Assembly (NCBI GenBank): GCA_946628415.1
Contig: CAMOWK010000006.1
Location: forward strand, 62,001-126,000
Origin: an uncultured Lachnospiraceae bacterium
Lineage (GTDB): Bacteria; Bacillota; Clostridia; Lachnospirales; Lachnospiraceae
DNA length: 64,000 nucleotides
Direction of reading: 5' to 3'
Shown here: positions 19,467 to 27,713 of the stretch, piece after piece
Layout: every line of letters begins with the position of its first letter
Numbering within the stretch: the stretch's first letter is position 1
The notes under the pieces: model-generated
What the model was told of the DNA's origin: nothing
Database searches by the model: none
Seen by the model: the letters and a program-made list of their open reading frames with translations, nothing else
Program-made: the position numbers and the translations under genes

Positions 19467-20906
19467 TTACAGACTGTCTTTAATATCTCCGACTATAAGC
19501 TCGGAACCCGGAGCATTTTTCTTTATTTCGTAAATGCTCTGTCCGGTTTCTCTTATGAGTATATCTATTATCTTAGGAGTACAGAATCCCGCCTGACAGC
19601 GTCCCATACCGGCTCTGACACGTCTCTTGATACCGTCTAAAGTTTTAGCTCCCAGAGGCCTTCTTATGGCATCCAGAATCTCACCCTCTGTTACCATCTC
19701 ACATCTGCAGATTATCTGTCCGTAAGCAGGTTCTTTATCTATTATTTTTTTCTTATCATCATCGGAAAGCTCCATAAATCTTGGAGTCCCTTTCCTTGTT
19801 TCAATGAAATCATCTTTTGGATGAAGCTCTGTCAGCCCTTCTACTATATCTTTTACATAAACGCCTATAGCCGGTGCACTTGAAAGACCCGGTGACGCAA
19901 TTCCGAGAACATCTATAAAGTTCCCTGCGTCCTTCACTTCTTCTATTACGAAGTCACCGCTTTCCTCATGAGCGCGAAGTCCTGAAAATGAAGTGATAAC
20001 CAGCCGGAGCGGTATATCCTTCACCGATCTGCCGGATGTACTTATTATCTTATCAATTCCTTCAGCGGTAGTATTAATACCTTCCTTATCTTCTATATTC
20101 TGAGCAGTAGGTCCCACAAGAAGATTGCCGTGTGTGGTCGGAGTTACAAGAACCCCTTTCCCCATACTTCCCGGCAGTTGGAATACGGTATGGCTTATAT
20201 GATTCCCAGCCATCTTATCAAGCAGCATGTATTCTCCACGTCTCGGGATTATTTTCTTCTTATCAGAAGATACCATATTATGAATCTGATCAGCATATAC
20301 TCCCGCTGCATTTATAACTATCTTTGAATCGTATGATCCTTTATCGGTAATAACAGTAAATGTACCGTCTTCTTTTTTCTTTATGTCTTTAACTTCTTCT
20401 CCGAGTTTAAACTCTGTGCCGTTTACATATGCATTTTCGGCAAATGCAACGTTCATAAGAAATGGATCGACTATTCCTCCCGTTGGTGCAAAAAGCGCAG
20501 CATAAACCCCATCCGCGAGATTTGGTTCAAGCTTTAGTGCCTCATCCCTCATAAGTATCTCTATATCAGGGACACCGTTTTTTTCTCCTCTTTCTTTTAA
20601 TTCATAGAGTCTTGGTAATTCTTCTTCGCTAAAGCATACAACCATTGAGCCAACACGCTTAAACGGAAAATCAAGTTTTTCCGAGAGTTCTCCCATCATC
20701 CTGTTGCCGAGCACATTAAGCTTTGCCTTAAGGCTCCCGGTTTTTGCATCATATCCGGCATGAACGATTCCGCTGTTTGCTTTACTCGTTCCTTCACATA
20801 CATCGGTGCAGCGTTCGATCACAGCCATACTAAGTCTGTAGCGGGACAGTTCTCTGGCTATCGCAGTTCCCGATACTCCCGCTCCTATTATCAATACATC
20901 ATACAT
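19467..20906 (-). CDS. GlpA-like FAD-dependent dehydrogenase with C-terminal [2Fe-2S] BFD domain
   Basis: 479 residues. FAD-binding motif GAGVSGTAIARELSRY at the N terminus, a DAO-type substrate domain with SKANSGIVHAGYD, and a C-terminal bacterioferredoxin-like domain with cysteines CRCEM and CQAGFC. This matches anaerobic glycerol-3-phosphate dehydrogenase GlpA and the related L-2-hydroxyglutarate oxidase group; glycerol-3-phosphate is the favoured but unproven substrate. AAAGGAGGA precedes the ATG. First of a three-gene run with the second flavoprotein and DUF1667. Confidence 0.85.
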   Translation of the reverse strand: MYDVLIIGAGVSGTAIARELSRYRLSMAVIERCTDVCEGTSKANSGIVHAGYDAKTGSLKAKLNVLGNRMMGELSEKLDFPFKRVGSMVVCFSEEELPRLYELKERGEKNGVPDIEILMRDEALKLEPNLADGVYAALFAPTGGIVDPFLMNVAFAENAYVNGTEFKLGEEVKDIKKKEDGTFTVITDKGSYDSKIVINAAGVYADQIHNMVSSDKKKIIPRRGEYMLLDKMAGNHISHTVFQLPGSMGKGVLVTPTTHGNLLVGPTAQNIEDKEGINTTAEGIDKIISTSGRSVKDIPLRLVITSFSGLRAHEESGDFVIEEVKDAGNFIDVLGIASPGLSSAPAIGVYVKDIVEGLTELHPKDDFIETRKGTPRFMELSDDDKKKIIDKEPAYGQIICRCEMVTEGEILDAIRRPLGAKTLDGIKRRVRAGMGRCQAGFCTPKIIDILIRETGQSIYEIKKNAPGSELIVGDIKDSL

Positions 20907-20986
20907 AGCGTCCTCCTTTTACGGCAGAGTCGCCGCTTCGGTAAATACCGTAGTCCATCTGAATTTTAAGTCATCTAATGTAATAA

Positions 20987-21018
20987 GACCGGGCATGCAT
21001 TATCTGCCCTGCCCGGTC
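20987..21018. terminator. Probable terminator of the superoxide reductase gene
   Basis: GACCGGGCA pairs with TGCCCGGTC around a 14-base loop, 26 bases beyond the stop on the minus strand. The T-run is poor (TTATTA), so it may only partly stop transcription into the flavoprotein operon. Confidence 0.6.
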
Positions 21019-21043
21019 CTATAACTTTTTAAGTAATTCTTTC

Positions 21044-21418
21044 TTATGCCTCTGCCTTCCAGAGTCCATGAAGATTGCAGTACTCATAAGCTTCCTTAAC
21101 TGAATCTCCGTCAGCAAGAGCAAATGTAGCAACAGGTTTATCAGCCGGAGTTAGCACTTTACGCTGTCTACCCTGCTCTGTTTCTATAGCGATCCACTGA
21201 ATGTAGTGAGCATCCATCATAGGATGTTCTACCGAACCAACTGAAACTGTTACGATATTTCCATCTACTGATATAACAGGAACATGCTTCTCACCTGCCC
21301 CATCAGAAGTATTAGGAATTATTTCAACCATTTTCTCTCCGCAGCACATAACATCACATTTATCCTTATTAAGATATGTGACCATATTTCCACATTTTGC
21401 GCACTTAAATATCTGCAT
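21044..21418 (-). CDS. dfx: Desulfoferrodoxin (superoxide reductase)
   Basis: Reduces superoxide to peroxide without making oxygen, an anaerobe's defence. 124 residues. The N-terminal desulforedoxin domain has all four ligands: Cys6, Cys9, Cys25, Cys26. The catalytic non-haem iron domain shows EKHVP at residues 43-47, further histidines in EHPMMDAHYIQW, and Cys114/His117 in CNLHG. GGGGG site before the ATG. Monocistronic, followed by a hairpin. Confidence 0.95.
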   Translation of the reverse strand: MQIFKCAKCGNMVTYLNKDKCDVMCCGEKMVEIIPNTSDGAGEKHVPVISVDGNIVTVSVGSVEHPMMDAHYIQWIAIETEQGRQRKVLTPADKPVATFALADGDSVKEAYEYCNLHGLWKAEA

Positions 21419-21539
21419 TTTTAACTACCCCCTTTATTATTAACTCTGTAATTCTTTACTGCTAAGACTTATATTAACATGAAACTAAAGTTTTGTCAGT
21501 AAAAACGGCATGTTTATTTCATCACTTTTTATCAAAAGT

Positions 21540-22232
21540 TTAACGTATTCCAATAACATAAAACGGATGTCCGGCTCCGTCCCTGTATCCTGTAACCGCT
21601 GAATAAAGATCCTTATATGTTTTCGAGCCTTCATAGTCATTGTGGATCATAAGCCCGTTTCTTTCTTTTGTGATACACATTGTATGTATCATTCTTGATG
21701 GATTGAATCTTACATTATATGTTGTGAAGATAAATGTATCGTAATCTTTTTCGAGTGCATTTATCTTATCCTTCCTTATTCCTGCCGGTCCAAGGCTCTT
21801 TACAGTAAACCCTTCTTTTTTGAAATATCTCTTAAGGACATACGGCGACGTGCCAAAGACTCCTCCAAACGAAATACCCCTGTTTGAAAAAGCATTTAGA
21901 AGTCCCGGAAAAGAAGGTTTCTCGTTCCTTATCAAGGCATTTACAGCATTATAGACCGCTATTACCTCACACGAATTATCAGCCGCCGTCATGGGCTTTC
22001 CTTTATAAAAAAGCTTTCTTGACAGTTTACCGTCTTTACCGTAACTGATATCGCCGAGCAGGTACTGGCGTTCTATATACCCGTTATGAATTATATTATT
22101 CTTTCCTGATGTTATCTCGTTCCACTTTTCCTTATTATGTTCAAACTGCTCCGTGCTCACCTTTTTCCTAAGCCTTCCGGAAGTTATGCGATAGAAAAAC
22201 AGAGTAAGATAATCAAGTATTATGTGTAGCAT
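21540..22232 (-). CDS. Unknown protein with possible papain-like (C39-type) fold
   Basis: 230 residues, not confidently recognised. A hydrophobic N-terminal stretch (about 1-16) precedes a soluble domain. A cysteine at the start of a helix (NSCEVIAVYNAVNAL), a later histidine in RMIHTMCI and an asparagine or aspartate in IHNDYEG come in the order Cys-His-Asn of papain-fold peptidases and C39-like proteins. The ribosome site is weak; a GGGACGGGAC stretch lies before the ATG. It sits alone between the superoxide reductase and the K+ channel, transcribed in the same direction. Confidence 0.55.
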   Translation of the reverse strand: MLHIILDYLTLFFYRITSGRLRKKVSTEQFEHNKEKWNEITSGKNNIIHNGYIERQYLLGDISYGKDGKLSRKLFYKGKPMTAADNSCEVIAVYNAVNALIRNEKPSFPGLLNAFSNRGISFGGVFGTSPYVLKRYFKKEGFTVKSLGPAGIRKDKINALEKDYDTFIFTTYNVRFNPSRMIHTMCITKERNGLMIHNDYEGSKTYKDLYSAVTGYRDGAGHPFYVIGIR

Positions 22233-22286
22233 TTGTCAGTCCCGTCCCTGTGACTCACCGAAAACCAATGAATCGGTCAGTAATAC

Positions 22287-23534
22287 TTATATTGATATTT
22301 CTGTTTCAACAGTACTCTTGCCTTTGCTGTAAAGAACCACCATATCGCCCTCATGAAGAGTCAGATTTCCTTTTGGGATAATACTCGTTCCGTTACGTTT
22401 GACCAGAATTATAAAGGTCTGCCTTGAGATATCCAGATCTTTGATCATAACATTATTCCATGAGTGATCTTTTTTAAGGAGTATTTCTTTAAGATGAACA
22501 GGCTTATCATCCTTTATGGATTCCGCTCCAATGACAACCCTGTCGTCTATCTTAAGCCTTACATCACCTCTTGGAACAAGCGTTTCATTTCCTCTTTGTA
22601 TCGCCGCAACTACAGCCCCGTGAGGAAGTCCGAGTTCTTTTATAGTCTTGCCGCTCCAGCCGTCCTCTTCCGTAAGACGAAGTTTAATGAAATGTATATC
22701 CTCCTCAGCGGCGTAGTCGCCAAGCTTTTTAAGTCTTGTATACTGTTCAACAAATCCGGCGGAAATAATACCTGTAGGAATAGCTACCATTCCAACGCCA
22801 AGGAAGGCGATAACAATTCCCATGAATTTACCCATAGCCGTTACGGGATATATATCTCCATAGCCGACTGTAAGAAGTGTTGATGCCGACCACCATATAC
22901 CCGAAAATGCATTTTCAAAAACATCGGGCTGCGCTGCATTTTCCACGCTGTACATACATAAGCTGGATGCTACCATAAGTATTAAAATAATGAATACCGA
23001 CGAAAGAAGCTGCTGTTTTTTGCTTACTATAACTTCTGTTATAACATTGAGTGAATCAAAGTACTCGTTGATCCTGAATAATCTCAGTATTCTGGCAACC
23101 CTGAACATTCTGAATGCCGCTGCTCCCGCAGGAAAGAAAACAGGCAGATAATAAGGCAGAAATGAAAGCAGGTCTATAACTCCCGAAAAAGATATGATGT
23201 ATTTAAAAGTCGCCTTTTTCACAGTTGTCTCCGGATAAAGGAAACGTGCCGTAATCAGTCTTAGCACATAATCAATGGCAAAGATAAAAACCGTGACAGC
23301 TTCCGTTATCCTGAATCCGTCACCAAATCTCATCTCCAGATTATCAAAGGTACTCATTATGCTCACTGTGAGATTTATAATAAGAGCTGCCGAACTTATT
23401 ATGTCATACGCCTGATTGACCGGCTCATCTATAACTCCGACAGATACCATCCTGAAAAGCTGATATAAAAGCCTGCTGTTTTTAGAAGCAGCCGAACTAT
23501 TCTCTTTAGCATTACTACTTTCTGTACCACTCAT
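22287..23534 (-). CDS. Six-helix voltage-gated-type potassium channel with two TrkA-C domains
   Basis: 415 residues. Hydrophobic segments S1-S6 fill about residues 45-260. S4 is arginine-rich (FRMFRVARILRLFRI) and the selectivity filter TVGYGD sits in the pore loop. After S6 the cytosolic part holds two RCK_C/TrkA_C-like modules (about 275-350 and 355-415) without a Rossmann RCK_N domain. RCK_C modules bind ligands such as cyclic di-AMP in other proteins, so nucleotide gating is possible. GGAGAATT precedes the start. 23 bases after acyP. Confidence 0.88.
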   Translation of the reverse strand: MSGTESSNAKENSSAASKNSRLLYQLFRMVSVGVIDEPVNQAYDIISSAALIINLTVSIMSTFDNLEMRFGDGFRITEAVTVFIFAIDYVLRLITARFLYPETTVKKATFKYIISFSGVIDLLSFLPYYLPVFFPAGAAAFRMFRVARILRLFRINEYFDSLNVITEVIVSKKQQLLSSVFIILILMVASSLCMYSVENAAQPDVFENAFSGIWWSASTLLTVGYGDIYPVTAMGKFMGIVIAFLGVGMVAIPTGIISAGFVEQYTRLKKLGDYAAEEDIHFIKLRLTEEDGWSGKTIKELGLPHGAVVAAIQRGNETLVPRGDVRLKIDDRVVIGAESIKDDKPVHLKEILLKKDHSWNNVMIKDLDISRQTFIILVKRNGTSIIPKGNLTLHEGDMVVLYSKGKSTVETEISI

Positions 23535-23557
23535 ACGAATTCTCCATTTATAAGTAT

Positions 23558-23830
23558 TTAAAAACGAACCTTAAAATAAGCCTCATCCTCTACAACCGGG
23601 ATAGTAGTTTTTTCTATATATTCTATTCTTATATACCTGTCATTTCCGATTTCAGATATAACTCTGTCGATCAGTTCCCTTTCCCCCTGAAGCTCCATGG
23701 TAACGGAACCGTCCCATTCATTTTTAACCCATCCCGTGAGTCCGTAGTTTCTTGCCGTGTATTTGGCAGTATATCTAAAACCGACTCCCTGAACGTCGCC
23801 TTTAAAAACAAATCTGGTTCGCGAAATCAT
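23558..23830 (-). CDS. acyP: Acylphosphatase
   Basis: 90-residue enzyme hydrolysing acyl phosphates. The phosphate loop with catalytic arginine is GDVQGVGFRY near residue 11, and the catalytic asparagine is in VKNEWDGSVTMEL. Length and order are typical. The nearest AGGAG is 13 bases from the ATG, rather far. Upstream, TTGAGC and TAATAT 17 bases apart are a possible promoter. Likely co-transcribed with the K+ channel gene that follows. Confidence 0.93.
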   Translation of the reverse strand: MISRTRFVFKGDVQGVGFRYTAKYTARNYGLTGWVKNEWDGSVTMELQGERELIDRVISEIGNDRYIRIEYIEKTTIPVVEDEAYFKVRF

Positions 23831-24299
23831 AGCTCAAATCACACTCCTGTTATCATATATCAATATGAATTTCTTATTGGCCGATCACTGACCCACTGAT
23901 CATATACAGTAAAAATATTAACATAGTAAGCAGTAATGCTCAATCAAAAAAAGCACAATGAAAAACAACCCATTCGAGTTTCGAACGGGTTGTTTTTCAT
24001 TATCTAATTCGTTTGAGAAAACTATTTAGAAAAGTTATATAAGGTGTGTATGGTGTTAATATAACCCCTATTTATGAACAAAGTATGTCACGATTTAAAA
24101 TTAAATGTAAAAAAACTATTCATATTACCATGCTGCCAAACACTACCAATAAACCAACCCTAAGGATACTTATAATGAGTTTAACATCCATAAATACTAT
24201 AATCAAACAAAATATGTCAAATATGTGCATTTCCGTTCATAATTCGCTAATTTTTCATTCATCTGTCACATTTAGCCCTATTTTTTCGATAAACCGTCC
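23831..24299. other. Gene-free AT-rich interval between acyP and aqpZ
   Basis: 469 bases with no convincing gene. A 94-codon plus-strand frame at 24046-24330 lacks a good ribosome site and runs into the aqpZ promoter. The interval holds one strong hairpin (23961-23997), a possible acyP promoter and the aqpZ promoter edge. The 24000-24290 part shows nothing else I can identify. Confidence 0.6.
23961..23997. terminator. Bidirectional terminator-like hairpin
   Basis: AAAAACAACCCATTCG pairs with CGAACGGGTTGTTTTT (one mismatch) around five bases, with A-runs and T-runs on the two sides. No gene ends here on either strand, so it may end an unseen small RNA or be a relic. Confidence 0.7.
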
Positions 24300-24328
24300 T
24301 TGTTTTATCCAAATAATTACTGTATATT
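24300..24328 (+). promoter_or_regulatory. Promoter of aqpZ
   Basis: TTGTTT at 24300-24305, a 17-base spacer and TATATT at 24323-24328. The roughly 70-base leader contains the hairpin ACAGAG/CTCTGT at 24341-24360. Confidence 0.65.
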
Positions 24329-24405
24329 AAAATTATGTTAACAGAGTTATGGGGCTCTGTTAGGTAACTGAAGGTTTACAATACATTTTAAAAAGGGGGT
24401 TTAGC

Positions 24406-25119
24406 ATGAAAAAGTACATCGCCGAATGTATCGGCACATTCACACTCGTATTCTTAGGCTGCGGTACAGCCATGCTTGTTGGCTGCGACGCTGCTTCAGG
24501 ATCCGGTTATCTTCTTACGGCACTTGCTTTCGGGCTTGTTATAGTTGGAATGGCTTACGCTGTCGGAAATATTTCGGGATGCCACATTAATCCTGCCGTT
24601 TCTCTGGCATGTCTTCTCAGCAAGAGAATGGATGTTAAGGATTTTGTCGGCTATGTTATAGCTCAGGTTATAGGAGCACTCGCAGGTTCAGGTCTTCTTG
24701 CCCTTATATTTAAACTCGGTGGAATAACCGATATGAGTGATCCGGTAAGCGGTAAGGGTTTCGGCACTAACGGACTCGGTGGAGTAAACGGAAATATAGC
24801 AGCCGGACTCATAGTGGAAATAGTTCTTACATTCCTTTTTGTCCTTGTTATACTTGGCGTAACATCTCCTAAACAGACACACGGTTCCTTCGGCGGACTT
24901 ATCATCGGACTTACACTTGTTGTTATACATATATTCGGAATCGGACTTACAGGAACATCTGTTAACCCTGCAAGAAGCTTCGGACCTGCTATAGTAGCAG
25001 CTTGTGCAGGAAATTCCGCTCCTCTTTCATCTCTCTGGGTATTTATAGTAGCTCCTCTTATAGGCGGCGCACTTGCTGCAGTATGCTACACATTCCTTGA
25101 GGGAGAAGCAAAGGACTGA
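24406..25119 (+). CDS. aqpZ: Aquaporin (AqpZ-like)
   Basis: 237-residue channel with six membrane helices and both NPA boxes: HINPAVS near residue 63 and SVNPARSFGP near 186. NPARSFGP is the water-channel form; glycerol facilitators normally have NPARDFGP. So water is the likelier cargo, although glycerol cannot be excluded. A run of G (AAAAAGGGGG) seven bases before the ATG is the ribosome site. It has its own promoter and terminator. Confidence 0.92.
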   Translation: MKKYIAECIGTFTLVFLGCGTAMLVGCDAASGSGYLLTALAFGLVIVGMAYAVGNISGCHINPAVSLACLLSKRMDVKDFVGYVIAQVIGALAGSGLLALIFKLGGITDMSDPVSGKGFGTNGLGGVNGNIAAGLIVEIVLTFLFVLVILGVTSPKQTHGSFGGLIIGLTLVVIHIFGIGLTGTSVNPARSFGPAIVAACAGNSAPLSSLWVFIVAPLIGGALAAVCYTFLEGEAKD

Positions 25120-25142
25120 TATTAGAGTTATTAATAAATATT

Positions 25143-25180
25143 AAAAGCAGAGTTGGCATCATTTCAACTCTGCTTTTTTT
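25143..25180 (+). terminator. Rho-independent terminator of aqpZ
   Basis: AAAAGCAGAGTTG pairs with CAACTCTGCTTTT around a nine-base loop and leads into seven T. Confidence 0.9.
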
Positions 25181-25279
25181 AACACTTTTTAGATTTTGAT
25201 CAGATAGCATCTCAAACTATTATCTTAAGTCAGCGAATCACTTGACAATTGAATTACCAGGAGTTTCCACTTATGCATC

Positions 25280-25585
25280 CTAAATAAGCGAAACGAGAAA
25301 TGCCGTAAGGCAGGCAAAAAATGCAACCTCTGTAAGGCTTCTCTTTTTTAATGCAAGTATGACGGCAACCAGAAGCCCCGCAACACTTGCCCATACCTTT
25401 CCTGTTGCAAAGATTGCCGCCGGAATCGTCATAGCCGTAAGCACAGCATATGGAATATAATAAAGAAATGATTTAATGAATCTGTTTTCTATCTTCTCCT
25501 TCACAAGCACAAACGGAATGACTCTTATAAGATAAGTCGAGCCCGCCATTATAAGAAGATAAAAGAAAAATACTTTAGTATCCAC
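25280..25585 (-). CDS. azlD: Branched-chain amino acid exporter small subunit AzlD
   Basis: 101 residues with three to four membrane helices and the AzlD opening FFFYLLIMAGSTYLIRVIP. Partner of AzlC in branched-chain amino acid export. I start at the GTG at 25585, which has an AAGGTG site six bases upstream and overlaps the azlC stop by 11 bases; a longer in-frame version would run 48 bases further into azlC. Confidence 0.85.
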   Translation of the reverse strand: MDTKVFFFYLLIMAGSTYLIRVIPFVLVKEKIENRFIKSFLYYIPYAVLTAMTIPAAIFATGKVWASVAGLLVAVILALKKRSLTEVAFFACLTAFLVSLI

Positions 25586-26288
25586 CGCTTTCACCTTCTT
25601 TCTCATCCGGAACAGGGAAAACCAGTGCGCCAAGAACCGATGCTACAACCGCGGAAATACTTATTGCTATACCGGATGAAACCTTGTTCATATAAGGCAC
25701 ATATGTAAATAAAATGCTTATGACAGCTGCTACGATCACAACAAATGTAACGTTCCATTTTCCTTTCATATCAGGAACTACAATCGCAACAAACATGCCG
25801 TATATAGCAAGAGAAAGCGCATTTAATACATTATCCGGAAGTACATTTCCGAGAACAGCACCAAGAAATGTTCCAAGCGACCAACCGATATAAGGAATCA
25901 CGGCAAGACCTGTAAAGAAAGGTACACTTACACTTTTCTCACCAGCTGCCACCGCAAATATCTCGTCAGTCATAAAGAAGCCGAGAAGCCATCTCTTAAT
26001 TCCCTTAAACTTATCATCAAGCTTTTGAGAAAGGGATATGGACATAAATGAATATCTCACGTTAATGGTAAGCTGCGAAATCAGCATTGATATATAGTAG
26101 CCGGGCATTCTCATTATATTTATTCCGGCAAACTGACCTGCCGACGTAACAGTCGTCATTGAAATAAGCAGAGCCTCCCACCATGTAAAACCATATGTAA
26201 TTGCTATTATTCCAAATGTAAACGAAACCGAAAGATACCCAAGCCCTATAGGTATTCCCGATTTAAGTCCTCTTTTAAAATCACTCAT
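25575..26288 (-). CDS. azlC: Branched-chain amino acid exporter large subunit AzlC
   Basis: 237 residues with seven or eight helices and AzlC features (GIPIGLGYLSVSFTFGI, TSAGQFAGINIM, FFMTDEIFAVA). The ATG at 26288 is used: the frame extends to a TTG at 26324, but that TTG is the -35 box of a good promoter. No ribosome site precedes the ATG, and the promoter predicts transcription starting at or next to the ATG, so the message may be leaderless. Confidence 0.88.
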   Translation of the reverse strand: MSDFKRGLKSGIPIGLGYLSVSFTFGIIAITYGFTWWEALLISMTTVTSAGQFAGINIMRMPGYYISMLISQLTINVRYSFMSISLSQKLDDKFKGIKRWLLGFFMTDEIFAVAAGEKSVSVPFFTGLAVIPYIGWSLGTFLGAVLGNVLPDNVLNALSLAIYGMFVAIVVPDMKGKWNVTFVVIVAAVISILFTYVPYMNKVSSGIAISISAVVASVLGALVFPVPDEKEGESGGY

Positions 26289-26295
26289 GTTCACG

Positions 26296-26324
26296 AGTTT
26301 ATGCCAAAAAAAGTTCCGTGTCAA
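26296..26324 (-). promoter_or_regulatory. Promoter of azlCD with predicted leaderless start
   Basis: TTGACA (26324-26319), 17-base spacer, TAAACT (26301-26296). Seven bases separate the -10 box from the azlC ATG, so the transcription start should fall on or within a base or two of the A. Confidence 0.6.
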
Positions 26325-26446
26325 TTCATAAAAATCATATTTTTCTATATTTTAGATTTAATATATGGTAAAATTATAGAAGCTGTGAAGTAACCGAACT
26401 TCACTGCATTATATTTTAAGAACCAAAAAAGGAGGAGGGTTTTAAA

Positions 26447-27124
26447 ATGGAGTACAATATTATCGGTGCAAATCTGCCTGCAGTAACAATCAGTCTTAAT
26501 GCAGGAGAAGCTATTAAGTGTGAATCAGGTGCCATGAGCTGGATGGATGATGGCATCAAGATGGAGACATCAGGCGGCGGTGTAGGCAAAATGCTTGGTC
26601 GTATGTTTACAGGTGAGTCACTTATGCTCAACACATACACAGCACAGGTTCCGGGCGAGATTGCTTTTGCGTCAAGCTTCCCGGGTTCAATCAGAGCTGT
26701 TGAGGTTACACCAAATTCACCAATCATTGCTCAGAAGGGTGCATTTCTTGCTTCATACGGCAATATCGAAATGTCAACTCATATTCAGAAGAAGATTGGT
26801 GGCGGTTTCTTCGGTGGTGAAGGTTTCCTTATGCAGAAGTTCTCAGGACAGGGAATAGTATTCCTTGAGATTGATGGATCAGCAGTAGAATATGAGCTTC
26901 AGCCGGGTCAGCGCAAGATCATTGACACAGGATATCTTGCAATGATGGACGCTTCTGTTGATCTTAGTATTGAGACAGTAAAAGGACTCAAGAATATGGT
27001 ATTCGGAGGCGAAGGAATCTTCAATACAGTTCTTACAGGTCCGGGACGTATCATAATCCAGACTATGCCTGTATCAGGTACAGCCATGACATTATATAAG
27101 TACATGCCTCATCCAAGTAACTAA
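26447..27124 (+). CDS. AIM24/TIGR00266 family protein
   Basis: 225 residues. It has the beta-rich AIM24 pattern: ESGAMSWMDDGIKMETS near residue 27, a glycine-rich GGGFFGGEGFLMQKFSG in the middle, and LTGPGRIIIQT near the end. No membrane segment. The family is widespread, but its function in bacteria is unsettled. AAGGAGGAGGG precedes the ATG. The divergent-PAP2 gene starts 21 bases downstream, so the two form an operon. Confidence 0.9.
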   Translation: MEYNIIGANLPAVTISLNAGEAIKCESGAMSWMDDGIKMETSGGGVGKMLGRMFTGESLMLNTYTAQVPGEIAFASSFPGSIRAVEVTPNSPIIAQKGAFLASYGNIEMSTHIQKKIGGGFFGGEGFLMQKFSGQGIVFLEIDGSAVEYELQPGQRKIIDTGYLAMMDASVDLSIETVKGLKNMVFGGEGIFNTVLTGPGRIIIQTMPVSGTAMTLYKYMPHPSN

Positions 27125-27145
27125 TAAACTAAATGAGGATTCTTA

Positions 27146-27604
27146 ATGGAACAAATTAAGCTTTTTTTATCAAACAGGATACTGCTCACAGGCCTGATTG
27201 CATTTGCCTCTGCTCAGATCTTAAAGACGATTATTTATCTTATCATCAATAAAGAGCTGAGACTGGAACGTATCTTTGGTGACGGTGGTATGCCGAGCGG
27301 TCATACTGCCACAGTAACTTCAGTTGCCGCGGCGACGGGACTTAACTGTGGATTTGATTCACCTGTCTTTGCAGTTGCATTTATACTTGCTGTAATAGTT
27401 ATGCATGATGCAAGAGGCGTTAGACAGGAAACCGGAAAGCAGGCACGTATCATCAATGATATACTCGAGACATTCAGGAATCAGGGGAATAAGAATATCC
27501 CACCCGGTGACCAGCTTAAGGAATTCGTTGGTCATACACCACTTCAGGTAATCGTAGGTGCCATACTCGGTATCACTGTTGCAATAATAGTTCATTTTAT
27601 ATAA
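27146..27604 (+). CDS. Divergent PAP2 family membrane protein (DUF212)
   Basis: 152 residues with four membrane helices. Contains GDGGMPSGHTATVT, the PSGH signature of PAP2 phosphatases, and HDARGVRQETGKQA, the feature of the divergent PAP2/DUF212 branch. Probably acts on lipid phosphates or pyrophosphates; not proven for this branch. The TGAGGATT site suits the ATG. A terminator follows at once. Confidence 0.9.
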   Translation: MEQIKLFLSNRILLTGLIAFASAQILKTIIYLIINKELRLERIFGDGGMPSGHTATVTSVAAATGLNCGFDSPVFAVAFILAVIVMHDARGVRQETGKQARIINDILETFRNQGNKNIPPGDQLKEFVGHTPLQVIVGAILGITVAIIVHFI

Positions 27605-27638
27605 ATGATAATTTCTTATTTATATAAAGATGTAAAAT

Positions 27639-27668
27639 AAAACTCGGAGCGTCATGCTCCGAGTTTTT
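27639..27668 (+). terminator. Rho-independent terminator of the AIM24-PAP2 operon
   Basis: AAAACTCGGAGC pairs with GCTCCGAGTTTTT around a five-base loop. Confidence 0.92.
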
Positions 27669-27713
27669 AATATATCTTATTATAATTACTTTGAAGTTTC
27701 CAACTGTACTGCT

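Noticed and set aside
22235..22254. GTCAGTCCCGTCCCTGTGAC near the start of the papain-like gene as another palindrome copy
   Set aside because: It lacks the TTTACC/GGTAAA arms and is only a short similar core, so I did not count it as a family member.
24046..24330. 94-codon plus-strand frame before aqpZ
   Set aside because: No good ribosome site, AT-driven composition, and it overlaps the aqpZ promoter.
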